Shown one piece after another: positions 56,592 through 64,000 of a DNA stretch of 64,000 nucleotides. Under the pieces are notes generated by a model that searched no databases, had not been told where the DNA came from, and was given only the letters and a program-made list of their open reading frames with translations. Every line of letters starts with the position of its first letter. Within the stretch, counting starts at the first letter, position 1. The DNA is from Geobacter sp. OR-1 (GTDB lineage Bacteria; Desulfobacterota; Desulfuromonadia; Geobacterales; DSM-12255), in the NCBI RefSeq assembly GCF_000813145.1, contig NZ_BAZF01000006.1:62001-126000 (forward strand). The letters run 5' to 3'. The position numbers were made by a program, and so were the translations under genes.

Positions 56592-57797
56592 CTACTTGCG
56601 CGTGGAGAATTTTTTCTTCAAAATTCCGAGGAGTTTCTCCATTTCGGCATATGTAACAACTGCTTTTGGATCACCGGGCATCCCGACCAGACTCATGTAA
56701 GCCTCAGGCGAGGACTTTTTCGCTGCAACTTCAAATGCATCTATTCCTCCAAAGGCAGGTATCCTTACTCTCAGGTTATGCTTGCCTTCCGACAGCCGAT
56801 GAAGACCAAGCTCCACCCAGTCCATTGACGACCGCGAGTTAATATTAACCGGGTTCCCATCTATGGTGCCGGTAACAGGTTTTCCCATGCACCTCAGCTT
56901 GAGATCGTAAATTCCGCTCTGGGTCAGGGAGAATGGGATATCGAGATCAGCACTCTTGCTCCCGGTACTAGCCCAGTATTTCCCGCTGAATTTGCCATAA
57001 TACCTGATGTCGGACAAGGTCAGTGTCTTTGGGAGACCCGGCATTTCCGAGATCACGATCGATAGCGGCTTTATCTTCTCGTCTGCCGGCAGAGCCCCCT
57101 CCAGACCTAACAGTGAAGATGCCACATAAGCTATAGCAGCATTGGTGAGAGTTTCGCTGAATCGCCATCCGTCCATCGGTTCAATCGGGGCAAAATCGGG
57201 AGCGCTAAAAACAATGTAATCCAGCCCCCCTTCGGGAGGCATAAGCATTTCCAGCTCCAACTCTCCCGGCTGCAGAGAGATATCGGCTATTTTGGTCAAG
57301 GCAAGTGTATCTCCGGAATTCGCCTGGTATTTTTTCTCCCCTATTGTCCAGACCTGTCCGTTCCCCCTTGCCGCAGCACTCAGGGTATAATTGCCGGCAA
57401 TAGGGATAAAAACCTTTATATGCACCTTGGCCGGAACAGAAATCCCTCCTAGCCAGGTTTCGCCGCTGAAAGGGCCGAAATAGTCATTCTTGCGCGGGAC
57501 GACGTCGTCGGTTCTGGCATTGTAAACCTTTTCGGCTTCAAACTTGAATGTCCTCCTGCCGTCAAGTATCTGGAGATAATCCCTGTCCTTTGCTTCTTTT
57601 GTAACCCCATCTTCCCAGCCGAAGACCTTTACCAGCTCTCGGGCAAAATCGCCTTGGGTCATGACTGCAGTCGGCAAAGGTTTCGGAGCCTCCGCTACCT
57701 TTTCTTTCCCCTTTGGGGGGACAGCGCCTTTTTTATCTGCCGCAATTGCCAGGGAATTCAACAAGAGGACCAGTAAACATATAGCAACAACTCGCAT
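56592..57797 (-). CDS. Unknown secreted protein with two carbohydrate-binding-like modules
   Basis: A 401-residue exported protein I do not recognise. It has a signal peptide (about 1-19), a Pro/Lys-rich spacer and an SLH- or FhaB-unlike helical stretch (MTQGDFARELVKVFGW). Two beta-sandwich modules follow (about 85-205 and 250-370), each with a FKFEAEKV or ADLDIPFSLTQSGIYDL pattern like CBM/PA14-type sugar-binding folds. A short helix (YAEMEKLLGILKKKF) ends it. The segment MTQGDFARELV..FG recalls the start of an S-layer homology repeat. It is upstream of comEC by 15 bases. Function is unknown and the domain calls are by pattern. Confidence 0.65.
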   Translation of the reverse strand: MRVVAICLLVLLLNSLAIAADKKGAVPPKGKEKVAEAPKPLPTAVMTQGDFARELVKVFGWEDGVTKEAKDRDYLQILDGRRTFKFEAEKVYNARTDDVVPRKNDYFGPFSGETWLGGISVPAKVHIKVFIPIAGNYTLSAAARGNGQVWTIGEKKYQANSGDTLALTKIADISLQPGELELEMLMPPEGGLDYIVFSAPDFAPIEPMDGWRFSETLTNAAIAYVASSLLGLEGALPADEKIKPLSIVISEMPGLPKTLTLSDIRYYGKFSGKYWASTGSKSADLDIPFSLTQSGIYDLKLRCMGKPVTGTIDGNPVNINSRSSMDWVELGLHRLSEGKHNLRVRIPAFGGIDAFEVAAKKSSPEAYMSLVGMPGDPKAVVTYAEMEKLLGILKKKFSTRK

Positions 57798-57870
57798 AAT
57801 AAGACTCCTTCCTGAAAAAAACTGCCGAGGCTCTTATATCACACCTTGTTGCCGGCCGCAATTTGAACTA

Positions 57871-57898
57871 AAAAAACAGCGGCCGGAATAGCCGCTGT
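57871..57898 (-). terminator. Terminator after the sigma-54 response regulator
   Basis: An 8-bp stem ACAGCGGC (57876-57883) with GCCGCTGT (57891-57898) followed on the minus strand by seven T. It lies 105 bases after the stop at 58003. Confidence 0.8.
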
Positions 57899-58002
57899 CA
57901 GCAAAAATCAGATAAGATGTTGAGTTTTTATTCTGCAGAGTAATGGATTCGCACGGAGGTGCGCCACAACTGCACGGCTTACACCGGTGCTGTACCTCCC
58001 GG

Positions 58003-59457
58003 TTACAGGTCCGGACCACCTATCTTGTATTTATCGATCCGGTCCCGAAGCGTATTGCGGCTGATCCCCAGCAGTTTTGCAGCTACCACCTGGTTGTTGC
58101 TGGTCTTTTGCATCGCCATTTGAATGAGGGCTTTCTCAAGTCCCATATTGATGTTTTCATAGATCGCGCCCTTGTTCTTAACGCACAGCCCTTCGAATAC
58201 CGGCTCCAGCATGCTCCAGAACACCGCGTAATAATCTTCGCCGATCATGTCCAGGTCAATTTCCTTCATACCGGCCTTTGCTCCGAGAAGGGCTTCAAAA
58301 TCCTGCGGCAGCAACACATCCCCCTTGCACAGCACTGTCGCGGAATTGATAACATTCTTCAGTTCACGAATATTGCCTTCCCATGGGTGGCTCAACAGCA
58401 TCTCCTGGGCTTCCGGAGCAATCCCCTTGATTTTTTTGCCATACTTAAAAGAAAACCGACGGATGAAAAGGTCGATCAACAACGGCACATCTTCCATCCT
58501 GTCCCGCAACGCGGGGAGATAAAAGGACACGACCCGCAGCCGGTAGAAGAGATCGAGCCGGAATGCCTTCTCCTTCACCAGTTGCAGCAGGGATTTGTTG
58601 GTAGCTGCAACTACCCGCACATCGACCTTGATCGTCTCATTTCCTCCTACCCGCTCAAACTCCTGGTTTTCCAGGACCCGGAGCAGCTTCCCCTGGTTGG
58701 CTACGCTCATTTCGCCGATTTCATCGAGAAAGATAGTCCCGCCGTTGCATTGTTCGAATTTGCCGATGCGGCGGGTATGGGCATCGGTGAAGGCCCCTTT
58801 TTCGTGGCCAAAAAGCTCGCTTTCCAGGAGTGTTTCCGGCAAAGCAGCGCAGTTTACGGCAAGGAACGGGCGATTCTTCCGTTTGGAGTTGTTATAAACT
58901 GCCCGGGCCAGAAGCTCCTTGCCGGTTCCACTTTCCCCTTGAATCAGGACCGTGGCGTCCGAATCCGCAACCTTACCGACGAGCTTCCATATCTCGATCA
59001 TTTCCGGCGCCGAACCGATCATGATATCCTCGTCCAGCGTCTCCTTGTTAACCGGTTCCCTTTCCTTGGTAAAACGGACCTTTTTGTTCAGCAGATTGCA
59101 CTCCAACGCCTTCTGAACCGTTGACTTCAGCTTTCTGAAATCGAACGGCTTGGTAACATAGTCGTATGCGCCGAACTTCATGGCTTCGATGGCATTTTGC
59201 GTCGTATTATGTGCAGTTGCCATGATTACTGATAATCCCGGATCAATCTTCTTGATCTGCTGCAAGACCTCAAACCCGGATTTATTGGGGAGATTGATAT
59301 CGATGATTGCCACGCTGGGATGCTCGGTAAGCACACATTTGATTGCCGACTCGCTGTCCGTTTCCAGATGAATCTGCAGATCTTCGTTCAATAGATTGGT
59401 CTTAAGCATCTGCAAAATCGAGACATCGTCGTCAAGAATAAGTATTCCATGTTTCAT
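58003..59457 (-). CDS. Sigma-54-dependent response regulator (NtrC family)
   Basis: A 484-residue activator. It has a receiver (about 1-125; Asp in AIIDINLP), an AAA+ sigma-54 activation domain (about 150-380) and a Fis-type HTH at the C-terminus (VVAAKLLGISRNTLRDRI). The AAA+ part has Walker A GESGTGKE, loop GAFTDA, which contacts sigma-54, Walker B GTIFLDEIGE and Arg finger FRLDLFYRL. An unusual 60-residue spacer before the HTH contains an aromatic stretch (YYAVFWSMLEPVFEGLC). ATG 59457 follows GGAGGGG; longer starts lack a site. No kinase is adjacent. It is a candidate activator for sigma-54 promoters such as the one at 42696. Confidence 0.92.
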   Translation of the reverse strand: MKHGILILDDDVSILQMLKTNLLNEDLQIHLETDSESAIKCVLTEHPSVAIIDINLPNKSGFEVLQQIKKIDPGLSVIMATAHNTTQNAIEAMKFGAYDYVTKPFDFRKLKSTVQKALECNLLNKKVRFTKEREPVNKETLDEDIMIGSAPEMIEIWKLVGKVADSDATVLIQGESGTGKELLARAVYNNSKRKNRPFLAVNCAALPETLLESELFGHEKGAFTDAHTRRIGKFEQCNGGTIFLDEIGEMSVANQGKLLRVLENQEFERVGGNETIKVDVRVVAATNKSLLQLVKEKAFRLDLFYRLRVVSFYLPALRDRMEDVPLLIDLFIRRFSFKYGKKIKGIAPEAQEMLLSHPWEGNIRELKNVINSATVLCKGDVLLPQDFEALLGAKAGMKEIDLDMIGEDYYAVFWSMLEPVFEGLCVKNKGAIYENINMGLEKALIQMAMQKTSNNQVVAAKLLGISRNTLRDRIDKYKIGGPDL

Positions 59458-59525
59458 CTGTCCCCTCCAAAATTCATAAATTACATTTGTTGCGTATATC
59501 GGTTTGGAACTGTTCAACTTTAAGA

Positions 59526-59559
59526 CAAAAAAGGGCTGCCTGAAAAATCAGGCAGCCCT
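59526..59559 (-). terminator. Terminator of the fbp operon
   Basis: A 12-bp perfect stem (AGGGCTGCCTGA with TCAGGCAGCCCT) and a 4-base loop, followed on the minus strand by a T run. It ends transcription 24 bases after the small acidic protein gene. Confidence 0.9.
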
Positions 59560-59582
59560 CCGGGATGGCTCACAAAAACTGC

Positions 59583-59852
59583 TTACCACTGGTCATCGTC
59601 TTCCTCGCCATATTCATCAACCCCAAAGGACTCGTCAAAACCGAGATCTCCGGCACCTTCCACATCGTCCAGTTCTTCTGCGAAAAACTGTTCCGGTGTC
59701 CGGTCGTCTCCTTCGTGAATCGCTTCAAACTTGTTCAGGATGTCGCCTTTGGTACAGTAACGACCGGTTCTGTGGCTGCAAACATCAAGGTCGCAGATAT
59801 CGAACAGCTGAATTTCACTACAAAGTCTTTGCGGCTTTTCCTGCTGATCCAT
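59583..59852 (-). CDS. Small acidic Cys-containing protein of the fbp operon
   Basis: An 89-residue protein with two halves. The N-terminal half has four cysteines (C-X7-8-C spacing: LFDICDLDVCSHRTGRYC) that could hold a metal. The C-terminal half is almost wholly acidic (GEEDDDQW end). It starts 22 bases after fbp behind GGAG and is closed by the operon terminator, so it is co-expressed with fructose-bisphosphatase. Its CxxxxxxCTK segment resembles the CX6CARY motif of the small protein at 9273. Function is unknown. ATG 59852 is preferred over 59864. Confidence 0.72.
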   Translation of the reverse strand: MDQQEKPQRLCSEIQLFDICDLDVCSHRTGRYCTKGDILNKFEAIHEGDDRTPEQFFAEELDDVEGAGDLGFDESFGVDEYGEEDDDQW

Positions 59853-59874
59853 GCATATCTCCATTTGTTTTTGT

Positions 59875-60822
59875 CTAACTGGCCTTACCCTTTAAAAACT
59901 CTTTGGCCTTTTCAACATCTTCACGGCAACCGATATATACCGGAGCTCTATGGTCCAGGCTTTCGGGCTGAATGTCAAGGATATCGATGGTGCCGTTGCT
60001 TGCAGCACCGCCAGCCTGTTCAATCAGATATGCCATCGGATTGAGTTCGAAAAGCAGACGGAGCTTGCCATTAGGTGATCCCTGAAGCGCGGGATACATA
60101 AATATCCCTTTCCCCTTCATCAGAACCTGGTTTATGTCCGGGACAAATCCGCCGGAATACCTGAGCTTGCTCCCCTTATCCTCAAGATATCTTATGAATT
60201 TTTCGTTCTCTGGTAAATATTTATTGCGCAGACCTCCGGGTGAGTAAATATCGCCGGAAGGTTTCATGACTACATTCTCGCGGGTCAGGGTAAATTCCAT
60301 CAGCTGGTTCAGGGTAAATTCATAGATCCCCTTGCCCACGGAATAAACCAGGGAAACCCTGGGGCCGTAAAGAACATACATTGCCGCAACCTGATTTCTC
60401 CCTGGCTGAAGCAGATCACACCCTTTGTATATCGATACGATGGTACCGACAGCCAGGTTAACATCTACCAGTGATGATCCGTCCAAGGGATCATATGCAA
60501 CGGAATAAAGACCATCGGCAGCTGCCTGCGCCTGGTAGATCTCGTCCATCTCCTCTGACGCGATATTGCAGACTACCCCGGTATGAATAAGGCGCTTCTT
60601 TATGATCCGGTCCGAGAGGACATCGAGGGCGAGCTGCTCTTCCCCATAGAGGTTTGAAGTACCCGCAACGCCAAGATCACCGGTGCGAACCGCATTAATG
60701 ACGTATTTGCTTGCTTCGGCAATTTCGCAAATAACATGGATCAGATTTTCGCAGATATCCTGCTCGCGCAGATGCCTGCGGAGATCAATCTGGAATTTGG
60801 TCTTGCCGGGTTCGGTGTACAT
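59875..60822 (-). CDS. fbp: Fructose-1,6-bisphosphatase, class I
   Basis: Gluconeogenic hydrolysis of fructose 1,6-bisphosphate to fructose 6-phosphate. The 315 residues contain the metal/phosphate motif YDPLDGSSLVDVN near residue 115, Glu in ASEEMDE, and the substrate segment KLRYSGGFVPD followed by MAYLIEQAGGAASNG. Length is a little under E. coli Fbp (332). The start at 60822 is chosen by comparison with the family; GGAGGG is ten bases upstream. It is the first gene of a two-gene operon with the acidic Cys protein. Confidence 0.93.
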   Translation of the reverse strand: MYTEPGKTKFQIDLRRHLREQDICENLIHVICEIAEASKYVINAVRTGDLGVAGTSNLYGEEQLALDVLSDRIIKKRLIHTGVVCNIASEEMDEIYQAQAAADGLYSVAYDPLDGSSLVDVNLAVGTIVSIYKGCDLLQPGRNQVAAMYVLYGPRVSLVYSVGKGIYEFTLNQLMEFTLTRENVVMKPSGDIYSPGGLRNKYLPENEKFIRYLEDKGSKLRYSGGFVPDINQVLMKGKGIFMYPALQGSPNGKLRLLFELNPMAYLIEQAGGAASNGTIDILDIQPESLDHRAPVYIGCREDVEKAKEFLKGKAS

Positions 60823-61040
60823 GGTTTGAGAGCCCTCCATTTGGTATATTCCATTAAATGCAAAAAGATTAAAACATATCAAGCTGCAAGGCAAGTGAAA
60901 AGTGCCGCCAGGATGCGACAATGCCTGTTCGACGCCATATTCGAGGCATTAACTGATGAAATAATTCTGAATCGAAAGCTTGACAAAATGACCTTTTCGG
61001 CTTGAAATGTAAAAATTATTTTTGGAGGTCGGGCATTTTC

Positions 61041-62390
61041 ATGAAGAAGAACAAGCTGCTGCTGATCATTGTTGCGATTGTGGTGATTGTTATTATTTGC
61101 TCCATATTCATCGGAAAGTACCTGTTAAAAGAGTCACACAGGTCAACTGAACTGGAAAATATCAAGCTGTTCCGCGAAGTCCTTTCAATTGTAAAAAAAG
61201 AGTATGTTGAAGAAGTTGATTCAAAGAAACTGCTGCAAAGCGCTATCAACGGCATGCTCTCTTCTCTGGACCCCCATAGCTCCTACATGCCGGCCGACTC
61301 CTTCAAAGAGATGAAAGTCCAGATGTCCGGATCTTTTGGCGGCATCGGGATAGAAATATCCATGAAGGACAACAAACTTACGATTATTGCCCCGATCGAA
61401 GACACGCCCGGGTACAGGGCCGGACTGAAGGCAAACGACCATATCTGGAAAATTAACGACAAATTCACCAAAGGGATGACGATCAATGACGCCGTCGGCA
61501 TGATGCGCGGGGAAAAGGGCACCAAAGTTACCCTCACGATCATGCGAGAAGGTAACGGCGGCCCAATGACGTTTCCAATCGTAAGGGATATTATCCAGAC
61601 CAAGAGCCTGAGATCACGTACCGTCGATGCCGGCATAGGATATATCAGGATCGGGCATTTTCAGGAAACCACCGGGGCAGAGTTTGCCAAATCGTTGAAG
61701 ACACTGAAAGATCAGAACAATGGGGCAATAAAAGGTCTGATAATCGACCTTCGCAATAATCCGGGAGGGCTCCTGAACCAGGCGGTGGAGGTAGCAAACA
61801 ACTTTATCGGTGAAGGGTTCGGCAACGGTCTGGTGGTCTATACCGAGGGCCGGGAACCAACCGCCAAGATGAAGCTGTCGACAAAAATCGGCGATAAGGA
61901 GCCGCATTACCCGATCATAATTCTGGTCAACGGGGGCAGCGCCAGCGCTTCGGAGATTTTGGCCGGAGCGATGCAGGATCATAAAAGGGCCATTATTCTC
62001 GGCACCCAAACCTTCGGCAAAGGATCGGTTCAGTCGGTCTTGCCTTTACGGGACAATGCCGGACTCAAACTTACCACTGCCAGGTATTACACGCCAAACG
62101 GCCGGTCGATTCAGGCCAAAGGGATAACTCCCGACATCATAGTCAATCGTTTATTGCCGCAGGAGCCTAAGAAGAACCAAGCGGATCAGGAACTGAAGGA
62201 AAATGATCTGGAAGGGCGTTTGAAACCTGTGGAGAAACCGGGCAAACCCGCGGCAAAACCCGCTCCGGACAAGCCGGTCGTAACAAAGATCGATGAAGAG
62301 GTCAAGAATGACCATCAGCTGGCTCGGGCCGTTGAACTCCTCAAAGGGCTCGATATCATGAGCAGCAGGGTACCCGGCGCAGCAAAATAG
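61041..62390 (+). CDS. ctpA: C-terminal processing peptidase (S41 family)
   Basis: A 449-residue periplasmic serine protease anchored by one N-terminal helix (about 6-28). It has a PDZ domain (about 95-170, GSFGGIGIEISMKDNKL) and a Tsp-type catalytic core. The nucleophile is Ser in GGSASASEILAGAMQD, and the catalytic Lys lies in TFGKGSVQ. A Pro/Lys-rich tail follows. It processes the C-termini of secreted or membrane proteins, often with a lipoprotein partner. GGAGG lies 12 bases from the ATG, a long spacing; no better start exists. Class is sure; the ctpA paralogue name is tentative. Confidence 0.9.
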   Translation: MKKNKLLLIIVAIVVIVIICSIFIGKYLLKESHRSTELENIKLFREVLSIVKKEYVEEVDSKKLLQSAINGMLSSLDPHSSYMPADSFKEMKVQMSGSFGGIGIEISMKDNKLTIIAPIEDTPGYRAGLKANDHIWKINDKFTKGMTINDAVGMMRGEKGTKVTLTIMREGNGGPMTFPIVRDIIQTKSLRSRTVDAGIGYIRIGHFQETTGAEFAKSLKTLKDQNNGAIKGLIIDLRNNPGGLLNQAVEVANNFIGEGFGNGLVVYTEGREPTAKMKLSTKIGDKEPHYPIIILVNGGSASASEILAGAMQDHKRAIILGTQTFGKGSVQSVLPLRDNAGLKLTTARYYTPNGRSIQAKGITPDIIVNRLLPQEPKKNQADQELKENDLEGRLKPVEKPGKPAAKPAPDKPVVTKIDEEVKNDHQLARAVELLKGLDIMSSRVPGAAK

Positions 62391-62441
62391 CTTCCCGCTA
62401 TAGATGTGAGCCCTCTCTTTCCTAGTTAGTTATAAGTGAAT

Positions 62442-62468
62442 AGGCCGGCGGCTGTCCCCCGGCCTTTA
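62442..62468 (+). terminator. Terminator after ctpA
   Basis: AGGCCGG (62442-62448) pairs with CCGGCCT (62459-62465) across a 10-base loop; TTTACTTT follows. It lies about 50 bases after the ctpA stop. Confidence 0.65.
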
Positions 62469-62588
62469 CTTTCCCCTGTTAACCTGTCCCCTTTCGGAAC
62501 AATTCCCCCTGCACTTGATAAAACAGAGACATTGTGAAATAGTGTAACCAGTTAAATACCTAAACAGAAGGAAGGGATTACCATCCCG

Positions 62589-64000
62589 ATGTACTGCGAA
62601 TTCTTCGGATTCAGGGAACAGCCGTTTGCCATAACGCCTAACCCTCGTTTCATTTTCCTGAGCAAACACCACCGGGAGGCATTCGCGCACCTGCTCTACG
62701 GCATCGAGAGCCATGCCGGCTTCATCGAACTGACCGGAGAAGTCGGGTCCGGCAAGACGACCATTCTCCGTGCCCTTCTCGGCCAGTTGGACGACGCAAC
62801 CCATCATACGGCGCTGATATTCAATCCAAGGCTTTCTGCCGATGAACTGCTCCGGACCATCAACCGGGAATTCGGTATCCTTTCCACCGGTACTATCGAC
62901 GAATTGATGCACGACCTCAACCAGTTCCTGCTCAACGAAAACGCCTCCTCCCGAACCGCGATTCTGGTTATCGATGAGGCACAAAACCTCGACCCCGCTG
63001 TTCTTGAGCAGATCAGGATGATTTCTAACCTGGAAACCGATACGGACAAGCTCATTCAGATAGTCCTCGCCGGGCAGCCGGAACTCAGCAACTTGCTGGA
63101 AAGCGAGGGACTCCGCCAATTGAACCAGCGGATCAAGGTCAGATTCCATCTCCCTCCGCTCGACTTTTCCGACATGGTGTCCTATATCGACCACCGGCTT
63201 GAAATTGCCGGAGGGTGGAAAGCGGCAACCTTTGCCCCCGGTGCTTTAAAAAAGATCTTCAAGTATTCCAAAGGACTGCCGCGCCTCGTGAATGTGCTCT
63301 GCGACCGAGCCCTGCTGATCGGCTTTACCGAAGAATCCCGGCAAATATCGGCTCAAATGATTGATCATGCCATCAAGGAACTCCGGCGCGAAAAACCCAA
63401 GAGGGCATTATCACCATTGATCTGGCGACTGGCTTTCGCCGCGGCTATTGCTCTACTGCTGGTCGCGGCAGGCTTTATGGCCGGCAAACGGACAACACCC
63501 GCAAAGTCGAACAATTCCGAAGTAAAGCCTGTGGCAACAGCGGCGGCAACAACGGCCTCGAAACCGATACTGGAAAAGTTGCGGCACGACCTGGCGCAAA
63601 CTGGTGAGATTGACTGTGCCATGCAAAGCTTCAATGAACTGGCAAGGCTTTGGAACCTGAAACCGGTTGTGGAATACCAGGGGAAGATCGTGCAGCGCGG
63701 CCTGGGGCTCGTTGCCGCCAGGCGCGGCATGAGATTGCTGCATCTTACCGGAGCAAATATCCGTGATATTGCCGCGGCGAATGCCCCTTGCCTACTGGAA
63801 CTAAAACTACCCGGTATCAACGGGACCCGATATCTCGCCCTGACCCGTATCGAATCAGAACAATTTTTCTTATTCTCTCCGGGGTCGAAAACATCCATGG
63901 CAATAACTGAGCAGGAGTTGACAGCCAACTGGACCGGCAGCGCATATTTACCCTGGCGCAACAACCATAATCTCCCCGATTCTTTTCCATCCAACAGCAG
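62589..64000 (+). CDS. ExeA/GspA-like AAA ATPase, cut by window end
   Basis: The first 470 residues of an ATPase of the general-secretion ExeA type. It has the family start (MYCEFFGFREQPFAITPNP), Walker A GEVGSGKTT (about residue 48-56), Walker B ILVIDEAQN, the NQRIK-VRF segment and a lid domain up to about 270. A membrane helix (about 280-300) follows, then a periplasmic Thr/Ala linker and a beta-rich region that may be a peptidoglycan- or SPOR-like module. ExeA proteins help to place type II secretion or PEP-CTERM/EPS machinery in the wall. No stop occurs before base 64000. ATG 62589 has a poorly placed site (GGAAGGG, 12 bases). Confidence 0.85.
   Translation, partial: MYCEFFGFREQPFAITPNPRFIFLSKHHREAFAHLLYGIESHAGFIELTGEVGSGKTTILRALLGQLDDATHHTALIFNPRLSADELLRTINREFGILSTGTIDELMHDLNQFLLNENASSRTAILVIDEAQNLDPAVLEQIRMISNLETDTDKLIQIVLAGQPELSNLLESEGLRQLNQRIKVRFHLPPLDFSDMVSYIDHRLEIAGGWKAATFAPGALKKIFKYSKGLPRLVNVLCDRALLIGFTEESRQISAQMIDHAIKELRREKPKRALSPLIWRLAFAAAIALLLVAAGFMAGKRTTPAKSNNSEVKPVATAAATTASKPILEKLRHDLAQTGEIDCAMQSFNELARLWNLKPVVEYQGKIVQRGLGLVAARRGMRLLHLTGANIRDIAAANAPCLLELKLPGINGTRYLALTRIESEQFFLFSPGSKTSMAITEQELTANWTGSAYLPWRNNHNLPDSFPSNS

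Overview
The window looks like chromosome of a Geobacter-type bacterium (Desulfuromonadia / Geobacteraceae). This is inferred from gene content: an OmpB-like multicopper oxidase, a selenocysteine-containing thioredoxin-fold protein, a Tat-exported superoxide reductase, bacterioferritin, many two-component and GGDEF proteins, small Geobacter-type Cys-rich proteins, and the order mutS-amiC-glnD-xerD-apgM. No species can be named from sequence reading alone.

Layout. 0-10.3 kb: mostly chromosomal genes, namely ald, an lpxD standing outside its usual cluster, a cold-shock gene, a short chromate transporter, an SbcDC-like nuclease pair whose sbcD appears to start at ATA, a response regulator and two small Geobacter-type proteins. 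10.3-20.0 kb: an accessory region read entirely on the minus strand. It holds a 3'-truncated sirtuin, a PD-(D/E)XK-like protein, a WYL regulator, a Cas4-like/DEDD exonuclease fusion (DUF2779), a ClpP-like protease paired with a double-AAA ATPase broken by one extra base, an AlpA regulator, an unknown protein and a P4-type integrase next to tRNA-Leu(CAA). 20.0-30 kb: divergent tRNA-Leu and tRNA-Ala, the UGA-containing thioredoxin-fold gene, cupredoxin, superoxide reductase, a very large sensor kinase, bacterioferritin and a YaeQ/DUF3820 pair.

29.8-43.6 kb is an envelope region. It has a cohesin-like lipoprotein beside a multicopper oxidase with a C-terminal dockerin, tRNA-Met, a CHASE2 adenylate cyclase converging on a 1433-residue FecR-domain protein and a TPR/beta-barrel protein, an Slp lipoprotein and a PEP-CTERM protein with a sigma-54-like promoter. 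43.6-57.8 kb is housekeeping on the minus strand: an unknown secreted protein, comEC, a REC-GGDEF regulator, then mutS (frameshifted), amiC, glnD, xerD and apgM, closed by a strong terminator. 57.8-64 kb: a sigma-54 response regulator, a small acidic Cys protein, fbp, ctpA and an ExeA-like ATPase cut by the window end.

The best candidates for something new are the ClpP/double-AAA pair and the neighbouring DUF2779-WYL-PD-(D/E)XK operon. Together they look like a defence or stress island. The UGA/selenocysteine gene, the ATA-started sbcD and the cohesin-dockerin oxidase pair would be missed or mis-called by routine annotation. Both single-base frameshifts (AAA ATPase, mutS) lie in G/C homopolymers, so an assembly error must be excluded before either is read biologically.
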